From: Streptomyces sp. TBY4
Lineage (GTDB): Bacteria > Actinomycetota > Actinomycetes > Streptomycetales > Streptomycetaceae
Assembly: GCF_024213195.1 (NCBI RefSeq)
Contig: NZ_JANAVF010000008.1
Span: forward strand, 248,001-312,000
Length of the DNA stretch: 64,000 nucleotides
Direction of reading: 5' to 3'
The notes under the pieces are model-generated. The model was not told the DNA's origin. It ran no database searches and worked only from the letters and a program-made list of their open reading frames with translations. Of the stretch, positions 24,172 through 34,925 are shown piece after piece (the stretch's first letter is position 1; each line of letters begins with the position of its first letter). A program made the translations under genes and the position numbers.

Positions 24172-26538
24172 TCACTCCGGGACGGCGTCCTCCCTGAGCA
24201 GGACCGCCACCGGCGAGCCGCCGCCGAGGAGCGCGGAGAGCGGTGCCCCGCCCTCGTACGGGGCTTCGTGCCCGGCCTGCTCGGTCTGCCCGGCCTCGAT
24301 CAGCGCCAGCCGCCGCCAGCGCCCGGGCGGCAGGGGCAGGGCCGTGTCGCGCCAGCCGCCGGCCCCGGCCAGCCGGTGCGACAGACGGGTGGCCACCGCC
24401 ACCAGGCCGGCCGAGCGGGCGAAGGCCACGCAGTGCTCCGCCGCCGGGCCCCGGGCGCAGAGCGGTGCGTAGCCGGTGAACAGTCCGGGGCGGTCGCGCC
24501 GCAGCCGCAGCAGGGCGGCGGTGAGGGCGAGCTTCTCCTCGGCCGTCCCCGACGGCGCGGCCCCCGCGTCGAGCCGGGCCAGGGCCTCCCGGGGGAGGAC
24601 GGCGGGGCGCCGGTTGTCCGGGTCGACCAGGGCCCGGTACTCCGTCTCGGAGCCCTGGTAGACCTCCGGGACCCCGGGCATGGCCAGGTGCAGCAGCGCC
24701 GCGCCGAGCAGGTTGGCGCGGGCCGCCTCCGCCAGGGGCCGCGAGGGCGTCGGGGCGGTCGTCAGGACGTAGTCCGGGACCGTGGCCTCGTACTCCCGGT
24801 TCTGTTCGGTCCAGGTGGTGTGCAGGGCGGCTTCGCGGACGGACTTCAGCAGGGCCTGCCACAGCCGGTCGAGGCGCACCATGTTGTTGCCGCCGGCTCC
24901 GAGTCCGAAGGCCGTCTGCCAGGCCACCCAGGCGAGCTGGGGATCCGCCCCGGCCGGATCCGGTACCGCGTCGGGGTCCTGGGAGAGCGCCGAGATCCGG
25001 GCCCTGACGTCCGCGCTGCGCTTGGTGTCGTGCGTGGTCAGCACCGTCCCGGACCCGGGCCACAGCCGCGCCCGGTCGGCGCAGTACGCGTGGAACTCCG
25101 CCACCGTGACCGCCGGAGCCCCCGGGTCCCCGCCCACCTCCGTGGCCGACAGCAGCGGGGCGTAGCGGTAGAAGGCCTTGTCCTCCAGGGACTTGGCGCG
25201 CAGGGCCGCCGAGGTCTGGGCGAAGCGGGCCGCGAAGGCCGGTTCCCGCAGCAGCAGTTCGCGTACGCCGGCCACCGGGGCCGCCCCGGCCCGTGCGGCG
25301 GCCCGCTCCAGCGCCTCGGGCGCCAGGTCCGGATCGCCGGGGTAAGGGCGGTAGACGGGGTAGGCGATCAGCAACTCCCTTACCGCTTCGCTGAGTTCCG
25401 GACCGGCCAGCCGCTCCAGGGCGGCCAGCTCCGCGGCCAGGTCCCCGGTCAGGACCTCCCGGGCGCCCGCCTCGGCGGTCCGCTCCCACGGGGGCTGTCC
25501 GGTCGCCTCCCGGAACCGGGCGTCGAGGCGCGCGGCCCCGGCCGGGTCGGTCAGCACCCCGTCCACCCGGTACAGGGCGTCGTACCCGGTGGTCCCGGCC
25601 ACCGGCCAGCCAGGAGCGAGCCGTTCCCCGCGGGCCAGGATCTTCTCGACCACCACCCAGCACTCCCCGCCGGCCGCTTCCCGCAGCCGCCGCAGGTAGC
25701 CCGCGGGGTCGGCCAGACCGTCCACGTGGTCGATCCGCAGCCCCGCGACGACCCCGTCCCGGACCAGCTCCAGCACCTTGGCGTGGGTGGCGGCGAAGAC
25801 CTCGGGATCCTCGACGCGCACCCCGATCAGCTCCGAAATGGTGAAGAAGCGGCGGTAGTTGAGCCCGGTGCGGGCCTCCCGCCAGTGCGCGGGCCGGTAC
25901 CACTGGGCGGCGAGCAGCTCCGCCGGTTCCAGCCCGGCGGTGCCCTCCCGGAGCGGGAACTCCAGCCCCCCGACGCGCAGTACGGCCCGGCCCTCCCGGC
26001 GCCCGGTACCGGCCCCGACCTCCCCGACCTCGATGGAGCCGGGATCCAGCGGCTCCGTCAGCACGGGCAGCAGCAGCTGTCCCCCGCCCGCCTCCCAGTC
26101 GATGTCGAACCAGCGTGCGTACGGCGAGCCGGGCCCCTCCCGGGCCACTTCCCACAGGGGCCGGTTGAGGCGGAGCGGCGCCGGCAGCGCCATGTGGTTC
26201 GGCACGATGTCGAGCACCAGTGCGAGCCCGTGCGCCCGGGCCTCCGCAGCCAGGGCCCGCAGCCCGGCCTCCCCGCCCAGCTCCTCCCGGACCCGGGTGT
26301 GGTCGGTGACGTCGTACCCGTGGGAGGAGCCGGGCACCGCCTCCAGTACGGGGGACAGGTGCAGGTGCGACACGCCGAGCGAGGCGAAGTAGGGTACGGA
26401 GGCCCGCGCGTGGTCGAAGGTGAACTCGGGGCGCAGCTGGAGGCGGTAGGTCGACGCCGGGGTGACGGCCGGTGGTCCATCGGGTTCCGGCCGGCTGAAC
26501 TCGGGACGGGTGCGACCGGTGCGCGGGGGCAGGCTCAT
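24172..26538 (-). CDS. treY: Malto-oligosyltrehalose synthase
   Basis: 788 residues, GH13 family. TreY isomerises the reducing end of maltooligosaccharides to a trehalose unit, the substrate of TreZ. Diagnostic segments: TYRLQLRPEFTF at the N-terminus, HLHLSPVLEAVPGSSHGYDVTDH, DIVPNHM, GLRIDHVDGL (catalytic Asp), VVVEKILA (Glu) and LTTHDTKRSADVRARI (Asp), all typical of TreY. The ATG at 26538 is used; it has only a weak ribosome site. Divergent from the MFS gene; the two starts are 82 bases apart. Confidence 0.95.
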   Translation of the reverse strand: MSLPPRTGRTRPEFSRPEPDGPPAVTPASTYRLQLRPEFTFDHARASVPYFASLGVSHLHLSPVLEAVPGSSHGYDVTDHTRVREELGGEAGLRALAAEARAHGLALVLDIVPNHMALPAPLRLNRPLWEVAREGPGSPYARWFDIDWEAGGGQLLLPVLTEPLDPGSIEVGEVGAGTGRREGRAVLRVGGLEFPLREGTAGLEPAELLAAQWYRPAHWREARTGLNYRRFFTISELIGVRVEDPEVFAATHAKVLELVRDGVVAGLRIDHVDGLADPAGYLRRLREAAGGECWVVVEKILARGERLAPGWPVAGTTGYDALYRVDGVLTDPAGAARLDARFREATGQPPWERTAEAGAREVLTGDLAAELAALERLAGPELSEAVRELLIAYPVYRPYPGDPDLAPEALERAAARAGAAPVAGVRELLLREPAFAARFAQTSAALRAKSLEDKAFYRYAPLLSATEVGGDPGAPAVTVAEFHAYCADRARLWPGSGTVLTTHDTKRSADVRARISALSQDPDAVPDPAGADPQLAWVAWQTAFGLGAGGNNMVRLDRLWQALLKSVREAALHTTWTEQNREYEATVPDYVLTTAPTPSRPLAEAARANLLGAALLHLAMPGVPEVYQGSETEYRALVDPDNRRPAVLPREALARLDAGAAPSGTAEEKLALTAALLRLRRDRPGLFTGYAPLCARGPAAEHCVAFARSAGLVAVATRLSHRLAGAGGWRDTALPLPPGRWRRLALIEAGQTEQAGHEAPYEGGAPLSALLGGGSPVAVLLREDAVPE

Positions 26539-26620
26539 GAGAACGTACGTACCCAGGATGCGGGATTCCGTGCCATGACCCAATGCATCCGGGTGACTGC
26601 ACCGGGTTAACGTTGCTCAA

Positions 26621-27904
26621 GTGTTTGGAACCGTCAACACCTATCGAAGAGTCATCGCCCTGACCGGGCCCCTACTCCCGCTCGTATCCTTCCTCGCCCG
26701 ACTGCCCGTCGCGATGTCGCAGTTCGGCAGCGTCCTCCTGGTCGCCGAGACCAGCGGCTCCCTCGCCACCGCGGGCATAGTCGGCGGCACCCTCTCCGCC
26801 GGACAGGTGGTCTTCGGGCCCGTCCTGGGCCGGCTCGCCGACCGTCACGGACAGCGCTCCGTCGTCCTCACGGCCGCCGCGGTCAACGCGGCGGCGACCG
26901 CCGCCCTCGTGGCCGGGGCGCTCTCCGACCTCGCCACCGTCCCGCTCGCCGCGATCGGCTTCGTCACCGGGGCCTCCGTCCCGCTGATCGGACCGCTCGC
27001 CCGTACCCGCTCCGTGGCCCTGGCCCACCGCGCCAAGTCCGACGAGAGCGTCGTGGGCGCCATCCACTCCCTCGAAGGCACCCTGGACGAGGTCTCCTTC
27101 GTCTTCGGGCCCGCCCTCGTGGGCCTGGCCACCCTCGCCCTGCACCCGGCCGTCGCCCTCGGCGGCGCGGCCGCCCTCGTCGCCGTCTTCGGCACCCTCT
27201 ACGCACTGCACCCGACCGCCGCCGTCACGGCCGGAGTGCCCGCGGGAGAACGCCGGGCGAAGGACCGCACCCGGGTCCGCCCGCCGCGCGTGGTCCTCGC
27301 GGTGCGCGGCTCCCTCGCCCTCCAGGGCGCCATGTTCGGTGCCTGTCAGGCCGGAATCGCCGCCCTCACGGCACAGTTGGGCGTCCCCGGTCAGGCCGGC
27401 ATCGTGTACGCGGCCATGGGCGTCGTCAGCGCCGCCGTCGGGCTCTCGCTCGGCGCGCTGCCCGCCCGCTTCGGACTGCGGATGCGCTGGCGGTGGGCCA
27501 CGGCCGCAGCGCTCGTACTCTCCGTACCGCTGCTCTTCACCGAGACACTGTGGCCGCTGTACGCGGTCGTCACCGTGCTCGGAGCCGCCTACGCCCCGCA
27601 CCTGATCACCGCCTTCGCGATCACCGAGCGTGCGGTGAGCCCGGGCCGGCTCGCCGAGTCGATGGCCTTCGCCGCCAGCTCGCTCGTCGCCGGGCAGGCC
27701 GCCTCGCTCGCCGTGTCCGGGCGGCTCGCCGAGTGGTACGGACCCTCCGCCGCCTTCGCGGTGGCCGTGGGTGCAGCCGCCCTGTGCCTGGTCCTGGCCC
27801 TGGTCACCCGGGTGCCCTCGACCCGTGCGCACGCGCCGGTGGTCGCCGGCGGGAGCTCCCGCGCGGACGCCCTCCTGGAAGGCACCGCCTACGCGGGGAG
27901 CTGA
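26621..27904 (+). CDS. MFS transporter
   Basis: 427 residues with twelve predicted membrane helices. GRLADRHGQRSVVL after the second helix matches the MFS loop 2-3 motif GxLaDrxGrrxxl. It is probably an exporter of small molecules; the substrate is not indicated. GTG at 26621 with TAACGT 7 bases upstream as a possible -10 and no ribosome site, so translation may be leaderless. It converges with glgX, with 9 bases between stop codons. Confidence 0.88.
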   Translation: MFGTVNTYRRVIALTGPLLPLVSFLARLPVAMSQFGSVLLVAETSGSLATAGIVGGTLSAGQVVFGPVLGRLADRHGQRSVVLTAAAVNAAATAALVAGALSDLATVPLAAIGFVTGASVPLIGPLARTRSVALAHRAKSDESVVGAIHSLEGTLDEVSFVFGPALVGLATLALHPAVALGGAAALVAVFGTLYALHPTAAVTAGVPAGERRAKDRTRVRPPRVVLAVRGSLALQGAMFGACQAGIAALTAQLGVPGQAGIVYAAMGVVSAAVGLSLGALPARFGLRMRWRWATAAALVLSVPLLFTETLWPLYAVVTVLGAAYAPHLITAFAITERAVSPGRLAESMAFAASSLVAGQAASLAVSGRLAEWYGPSAAFAVAVGAAALCLVLALVTRVPSTRAHAPVVAGGSSRADALLEGTAYAGS

Positions 27905-27913
27905 GCCGGGCGC

Positions 27914-30028
<2,115 letters not shown>

Positions 30029-30349
30029 AGAAAACGACTCTTCCCCTCTGTGTCGGGCTGATCCGGCGTGGACCACGTCACTGGCAGATCTTCCCCGAAA
30101 GAGGGCTCCCACGCGGGGACTTGCGAGGGTCCTACCGGGTGACCCGGAGAGCTGATAAGAGGGTCGGCGGACCATGGGAAGATCGCATCAACCGCAGAGC
30201 GGATAATGAGCCAACGGACGGATCGCGTACGGGCCATGAGCCCGCGTCGGACCGCATGAGCCCGCATCGGGCTGCAGGGGGCCGCACGCGCGGAGTACCC
30301 TTCCGTGATCACTGGAGACGGGCGTCCAGACGCAGGAGGCGGTGCACGG
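30029..30349. promoter_or_regulatory. Divergent intergenic region between glgX and the HEPN gene
   Basis: 321 bases with no gene. It holds a CCGGGT-G-ACCCGG palindrome (30135-30147) nearer glgX. A 16-base direct repeat beginning CATGAGCCCGC lies at 30235-30250 and 30255-30270 (15 of 16 identical, 20-base period) nearer the HEPN gene. A GCGGATAATGAG stretch at 30200 offers a -10-like GATAAT without a matching -35. Both genes must be read from here. Confidence 0.5.
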
Positions 30350-31618
30350 GTGAGCTCGGGAGGTCTGGAGCTGCCCCCTGGTGACGGCGGTCACGAGGGC
30401 GGCCCGGCGGACGCCGCGGCCGGGGCGTCCGGCGGCATCCCCGCCGGAGCCGTGTCGCTGGCCCGGCCGGAGGCCGGCGGGACCGGGAAGGCGCAGGCGG
30501 GAGCCGGCGCCGAGCTGGACTGGGGCGCGGACGCCTGGAGCGAGGTCCGGACCAGGGCCCAGCGCGCCGGCCGTGCGTACATCTGGCTGAACCTGATCGA
30601 ACAGCGGCTGCGCTCCGTGGTCGGAGCGGTGCTCCGGCCCGTCTACGAGCCCGTGCACGGCGGGGACGACTGGGTGGTGGCGGCCGCGGGCCCGGCCGGC
30701 CAGGAATGGGTGCAGCGCGCGGTCGCCGTGCGCGAGGTCAGCCGCCGCAAGGGCTACCTGCTGGACTCCGCCGACGACAACGTGCTGAGCTTCCTCACCC
30801 TGCCGCAGCTGCGCGAGCTGATGGTCCAGCACTGGCCCTGCTTCGAGCCCTACTTCGACGACCGGCGCGAGATCGAGCAGGCGCTGGACGAGCTGGAGGT
30901 CACCCGCAACGTCGTCTCCCGCAACCGGGCCCTGTCCCGGGCGGTCCTGGAACAGGCCGAGCGGGCCTCGGCCCGGCTGCTGGAGGTACTGGGCGGCGGC
31001 GCGGGCTCCCCTGCGGCCGACCGGCTGCCCATCGACGCCGTCGAGGACCTGGTCGGCGACCGGTACGCGGACGTCATCTCCGTCCACCCCGACCGGGTGC
31101 GGCTGCAGCGCCAGCTCCCGGCGGAGGACCTCTTCGGCGGCGCGCGGCGGCTCGACGCCATCGGCATCGGGCTCAACCTGCTGGTCCAGAACTTCTCGGG
31201 CCGAAGGCTCGTACGCCTCGCGGAGGCCGGCTGCCGGGTGCGGCTGCTGTTCCTGAACCCGGCGAGCAGCGCGGTCAAACGGCGCGAGCGGGAGCTCGGC
31301 CTGCGCAAGGGCGAGCTGAGCCGCTCGGTGGAGATGAACATCCTGCACGTGCGGCGGGTGCGGGCGGGCCTGCGCGACCCCTCGCGCTTCGAGATCCACG
31401 TCTTCGACGAGACCCCGCGCTTCACCGCGTACCTGGTGGAGGGCGAGTCCTCGGGCATCGCGGTGGTCCAGTCGTACCTGCGCCGGGCCCGCGGCATGGA
31501 GGCGCCGGTCCTGGTCCTGCGGGGCGGGCGGGCCTCGCGCGACGCGGAGCACGGCCTGTTCCCGACCTACCGCGAGGAATTCGAGTCGATCTGGCAGGAC
31601 TCCCGGCCGGTGTCCTGA
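30350..31618 (+). CDS. SAV2148 family HEPN domain protein
   Basis: 422 residues. I recognise it as the actinobacterial SAV2148 family: a variable Gly/Pro-rich N-terminus (to about 70), a helical HEPN-like core (YIWLNLIEQRLRSVVGAVL onward) and a C-terminal domain with VRLLFLNPASSAVK and IHVFDETPRFTAYL. HEPN domains are often RNases with an Rx4-6H motif; here the candidate position reads RNVVSRNR and no histidine follows, so nuclease activity is doubtful. The GTG at 30350 has AGGAGG 10 bases upstream; an in-frame GTG at 30305 has GGAG at 9 bases and is the alternative. Function unknown. Confidence 0.8.
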   Translation: MSSGGLELPPGDGGHEGGPADAAAGASGGIPAGAVSLARPEAGGTGKAQAGAGAELDWGADAWSEVRTRAQRAGRAYIWLNLIEQRLRSVVGAVLRPVYEPVHGGDDWVVAAAGPAGQEWVQRAVAVREVSRRKGYLLDSADDNVLSFLTLPQLRELMVQHWPCFEPYFDDRREIEQALDELEVTRNVVSRNRALSRAVLEQAERASARLLEVLGGGAGSPAADRLPIDAVEDLVGDRYADVISVHPDRVRLQRQLPAEDLFGGARRLDAIGIGLNLLVQNFSGRRLVRLAEAGCRVRLLFLNPASSAVKRRERELGLRKGELSRSVEMNILHVRRVRAGLRDPSRFEIHVFDETPRFTAYLVEGESSGIAVVQSYLRRARGMEAPVLVLRGGRASRDAEHGLFPTYREEFESIWQDSRPVS

Positions 31619-31766
31619 GCGGGTCCGGACGGTGTTCCGGCGGGCTCCCGGCGGGTTCACGACGGGGTTCACGATGGGTTCCCGGCCGCCCCGGCTCCGG
31701 GGCTGTCAGTGGCCCGTGTCAGGCTGAAAGCCGTTGACGTAGAGGGACCGGTACGGGGGGCACGTG

Positions 31767-32510
31767 ATGGGGGACTGGGCGGGGGACTGGATGGGGGACT
31801 GGCACGGCGGGCCGATGGTGGCCTTCGACCTGGAGACCACGGGCACCGACACCGAGTCCGACCGGATCGTGACGGCGGCCGTCGTGGCGCTCGGCCCGGA
31901 CGGGCAGGTGGCCCGGGAGCGGACCTGGCTGGTGGACCCGGGCGTGCCCATCCCGGAGCAGGCCTCGGCCATCCACGGCATCTCCACGGAGCACGCCCGG
32001 GCGCGGGGCATGGCGGCGGCCCCGGCGATCGAGGAGATCACCGGGACGCTCGTGGAGGCACTGAGCTCGGGCACCCCGCTGGTGGTGATGAACGCGCGGT
32101 ACGACCTGACCCTGCTGGACCGCGAGTGCCGCCGCCACGGGATCCGTCCGCTGGGCGAGCGCTGGCCGGAGCGGTCCGCGCCGCCCGTCATCGACCCGCT
32201 GGTGCTGGACAAGCACGCGGACCGGTACCGCAAGGGCAGGCGCACCCTCCAGGCCCTCTGCGAGCACTACGGCGTGAGCCTGGAAGCGGCGCACGACGCC
32301 GGCGCGGACGCGCTGGCGGCGGCCCGCGCCGCGCGGCGGATGGGGGCCGTGCACGCGGCGATAGGGACGGTCGCCCTGCCCGACCTGCACGCGCTCCAGG
32401 TCCGCGCGGCGGCCGAGCAGGCGGCCTCCCTGCAGAGCTACCTGCGGCGCACCTCGGACCCCGAGGCGATAGTCGAGCGGGCCTGGCCCGTCGTGCCGTA
32501 CCGGGTCTGA
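31767..32510 (+). CDS. DnaQ-like 3'-5' exonuclease (DEDDh)
   Basis: 247 residues. Exo I FDLETTGTD, Exo II NARYDLTLLD and Exo III AHDAGADALA give the DEDDh metal ligands. It resembles the epsilon-type proofreading exonuclease but stands alone, as many Streptomyces paralogues do. The first 15 codons come from a tandem repeat of GGGGGACTGG that encodes GDW units (GDWAGDWMGDW), which is unusual before an exonuclease domain; a later ATG at 31815 would remove it. The listed start has a G-run as its only ribosome site. Confidence 0.88.
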   Translation: MGDWAGDWMGDWHGGPMVAFDLETTGTDTESDRIVTAAVVALGPDGQVARERTWLVDPGVPIPEQASAIHGISTEHARARGMAAAPAIEEITGTLVEALSSGTPLVVMNARYDLTLLDRECRRHGIRPLGERWPERSAPPVIDPLVLDKHADRYRKGRRTLQALCEHYGVSLEAAHDAGADALAAARAARRMGAVHAAIGTVALPDLHALQVRAAAEQAASLQSYLRRTSDPEAIVERAWPVVPYRV

Positions 32511-32542
32511 CGGCGGGCCAGGCTCAGGCCTGACGGCAGGGC

Positions 32543-33100
32543 CTACCGGAGCAGCCAGTCCCTGGTGAGCTCCAGCACCTCGTCGCGGCTGCGGCCGCCG
32601 TGGTCGGCGGCGATGAAATGGCCGCCGATCCGCAGCGAGTAGACGATCATGCAGCGGACCTCGACCTCGGCCTCGTCGGGGCAGAACGCGCCGAACAGCG
32701 AGCGCAGGTAGTCCATGCGGCGGTTGTCCACGCGCCGCAGCCGCTCCACGACGGACGCGTCGCGCCGGGCCCAGTCGCGGATCGCGAGCTCGGCCGCCAC
32801 GCCCTGCGCCGGCCCGTCGGCGACCGAGACGATCGCGAACAGCCGCTTCAGCCTGGCCCTGGCGTCGCCGCCCCCGCCCTCGACCTGATCGATCACCGCC
32901 TCGGCGGCCTCGCGCTCCCAGGTGTCGAGCATCTCGGCGAGCAGTGCGTCGCGGTTGCCGAAGTGCCCGTAGAAGCCGCCCTTGGTGACGCCGAGCGCCT
33001 GAGCGAGCGACTCGATCCGGACCGCCTCGGGCCCTCCGGCGGCGAGCGCCCGCAGGCCCTCCTCGATCCAGCCGCGCCGCGGCGTGCGGGTCGCGCCCAC
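32543..33100 (-). CDS. TetR family transcriptional regulator
   Basis: 185 residues. The N-terminal HTH (RIESLAQALGVTKGGFYGHFGNRDALL) is typical TetR; the C-terminal part is the ligand domain. GTG at 33100 with GGGGAGA 6 bases upstream. It is divergent from a DUF2867 gene, and two copies of the same inverted repeat lie between them, so it very probably represses both genes and responds to a small molecule. Ligand unknown. Confidence 0.93.
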   Translation of the reverse strand: MGATRTPRRGWIEEGLRALAAGGPEAVRIESLAQALGVTKGGFYGHFGNRDALLAEMLDTWEREAAEAVIDQVEGGGGDARARLKRLFAIVSVADGPAQGVAAELAIRDWARRDASVVERLRRVDNRRMDYLRSLFGAFCPDEAEVEVRCMIVYSLRIGGHFIAADHGGRSRDEVLELTRDWLLR

Positions 33101-33124
33101 GATGTCTCCCCATCCCGTACGAGC

Positions 33125-33152
33125 CCGATCTATACGGTGGCGTATAGATCGG
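33125..33152. promoter_or_regulatory. TetR operator copy 1
   Basis: Perfect inverted repeat: CCGATCTATACG (33125-33136), GTGG, CGTATAGATCGG (33141-33152). Shares the core TCTATACG-N4-CGTATAGA with the second copy; it is 24 bases from the regulator start. Confidence 0.82.
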
Positions 33153-33162
33153 CTAGCCTTCT

Positions 33163-33182
33163 TCTATACGGCATCGTATAGA
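33163..33182. promoter_or_regulatory. TetR operator copy 2
   Basis: TCTATACG (33163-33170), GCAT, CGTATAGA (33175-33182), centred 34 bases from copy 1 and 14 bases upstream of the DUF2867 ATG. The second copy probably blocks the promoter of that gene. Confidence 0.82.
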
Positions 33183-33195
33183 TAGGGGCCTGCTG

Positions 33196-33795
33196 ATGAG
33201 ACTCCCCAGAACAGCGCACACCGACCGCCCCTGGCGGATCCACGAGGTCGCCGGCGACTTCCACCTCGAGGACGTGTGGGAGCTGCCCACGCCAGGAGGC
33301 CCCGACGACCTTGATCGGCTCGTGCGCCAGTTCGCGAGCGGCGAAGGCGACCCCGTCCCCTCCTTCCTGGGCCGCGCGCTCTTCGCGATCCGGTGGAAGC
33401 TCGGAGCCCTCTTCGGCTGGGACGACCCCGCCGATGGCGTCGGCGGCCGGGTGGCGACCCTGCGCGACCGGCTGCCGGCGGACCTGCGCGAGGGCCCCCG
33501 GGGACCCGACCTCGGCTCGGTCCCGTTCAGCTCCGTCTACCAGACGCACGACGAGTGGGCGGCGGAGACGGCCAACCGGACCGTGCACGGAGTGATGCAC
33601 ATCAGCTGGGTCCCCGACGCGGACGGAGCCGGCGGCTACCACGGGCAGATGGCCGTCCTGGTCAAGCCCAACGGCTTCCTCGGCGCCGTCTACATGGCGG
33701 GCATCAAGCCCTTCCGGTACCTCGGGGTCTACCCGGCGATGATCCGCGGCATCGGCCGCGCATGGCAGACCCGTCAGGCCTCCGGCGCGTCCTGA
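33196..33795 (+). CDS. DUF2867 domain protein
   Basis: 199 residues. The body (RPWRIHEVAGDFHLEDVWELPTPG near the start, VYQTHDEWAAETANRTVHGVMH in the middle) matches DUF2867, a family of unknown function with a SRPBCC-like look. ATG at 33196 after AGGGG. Divergent from its likely repressor. In other genomes such pairs are found near oxidoreductases; no such partner is seen here. Confidence 0.85.
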   Translation: MRLPRTAHTDRPWRIHEVAGDFHLEDVWELPTPGGPDDLDRLVRQFASGEGDPVPSFLGRALFAIRWKLGALFGWDDPADGVGGRVATLRDRLPADLREGPRGPDLGSVPFSSVYQTHDEWAAETANRTVHGVMHISWVPDADGAGGYHGQMAVLVKPNGFLGAVYMAGIKPFRYLGVYPAMIRGIGRAWQTRQASGAS

Positions 33796-33861
33796 CCCGG
33801 GGCACCTCGTTCCCGTCGCGGTCGGCGCAGGGACGGGCCGGGGGAAGGCGCGCGGCGCGGC

Positions 33862-34728
33862 TCAGAAGGGGTGCCAGCGGACTTCCGGGTCGCCCTCGCG
33901 CAGGGAGGCCACGCGGCGGCGGAACTCGGCCAGGGCCTTGGGGTTGGCCGGGGCGTGCTGGGAGACCCAGGCGCAGCTGGCCGTTTCGCGGGCGCCGCGC
34001 AGGACCGCGCAGCCCTCCCAGTCGCGGACGTCCCAGCCGTACGCCGCCGTGAACTCCTCGTACGAGGCGCCGGGCAGTCCGTACCGGTCCCGGGAGAGGG
34101 CCATCACCACCAGGTCGTGCTCGCGCAGGTCGGCGGAGACCGTCTCCAGGTCGACCAGCACCGGTCCGTCCGGACCCACGTGGACGTTGCGGGGCAGCGC
34201 GTCGCCGTGGATCGGGCCCGGCGCGAGGTGCGGGGTGAGGGCGGCGACCTGGGCGGCGTACCCGTCGCGGCGGGCGCGCAGGTAGGCCGCGTCCGCGGGG
34301 TCGATGGCCCCGCCCGCCAGCCGCAGCCAGCGCTCTACCCCGCCCAGCAGATCGCGCGGGGGCAGTACGAAGGGGGGCGCGGGCAGGGCGTGGATCTGCC
34401 GCAGCAGCGCCGCGAGGTCCTGCGGGCCGGCCGGGCGGACCGCGTCGGGGAGCCGGTGCCACAGCGTCACGGGGTGGCCGTCCACCAGTCGCGGCTCGGG
34501 CTCGGCCGCGCGGACCGCGGGGATCCCGGACTCCGCGAGCCAGCCCGCCACCGCGAGCTCCAGCCGGGCGCGCGGCAGCAGCGCGGCCTCCCGGCCGACC
34601 TTGGCGACCAGGCCTTCGGCGCCGAGCGCGAAGACGGCGTTCTCGCCCAGGGCCAGCAGCTCGGGCGGTCCGGCCCGGCCGGTGAGGCCCGCCGCCTTCA
34701 GCGCTTCCCTGGCCCGTGCCTCGTCCAT
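33862..34728 (-). CDS. Aminoglycoside phosphotransferase (APH) family kinase-like protein
   Basis: 288 residues. The catalytic loop is PIHGDALPRNVHV (HGDxxxxN) and the metal-binding Asp is in VLVDLETV. An upstream LVAKVGRE could supply the ATP-binding lysine. This family includes antibiotic kinases and many small-molecule kinases; the sequence does not show which. ATG at 34728 after GGAG; the longer open frame upstream is not supported. Located beside a macrolide glycosyltransferase, so a resistance role is conceivable but not shown. Confidence 0.85.
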   Translation of the reverse strand: MDEARAREALKAAGLTGRAGPPELLALGENAVFALGAEGLVAKVGREAALLPRARLELAVAGWLAESGIPAVRAAEPEPRLVDGHPVTLWHRLPDAVRPAGPQDLAALLRQIHALPAPPFVLPPRDLLGGVERWLRLAGGAIDPADAAYLRARRDGYAAQVAALTPHLAPGPIHGDALPRNVHVGPDGPVLVDLETVSADLREHDLVVMALSRDRYGLPGASYEEFTAAYGWDVRDWEGCAVLRGARETASCAWVSQHAPANPKALAEFRRRVASLREGDPEVRWHPF

Positions 34729-34889
34729 GCCGTTCTCCGCCGTCCCTACGCGTCCGCCGCCCCGGCCGCCCGGGGTTCCTTGATCGGCCAAGTATCGGCC
34801 AAGTCTCGCATTCCGGGCCGGTTCCGGTCCGGTTCCGGGTCGCTTCCCTCCCCTCCCGCTCCTCCGCCTCCAGGTTTTTCGGCTTTCTA

Positions 34890-34918
34890 GTTGCACGAGA
34901 CGTCTCGTCTCGTTATCT
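34890..34918 (+). promoter_or_regulatory. Sigma70-type promoter with palindromic operator, macrolide glycosyltransferase gene
   Basis: TTGCAC (34890-34895), 17-base spacer, TATCTT (34913-34918). The ATG is 7 bases after the -10, so the mRNA is probably leaderless. The spacer contains the perfect palindrome ACGAGACGTCTCGT (34894-34907), which overlaps the -35 and is well placed for a TetR-type repressor encoded elsewhere. Confidence 0.8.
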
Positions 34919-34925
34919 TCGTGTC

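Noticed and set aside
30194..30215. lac-operator-like GCGGATAA
   Set aside because: Only a short chance match; no LacI-type regulator nearby and no symmetry.
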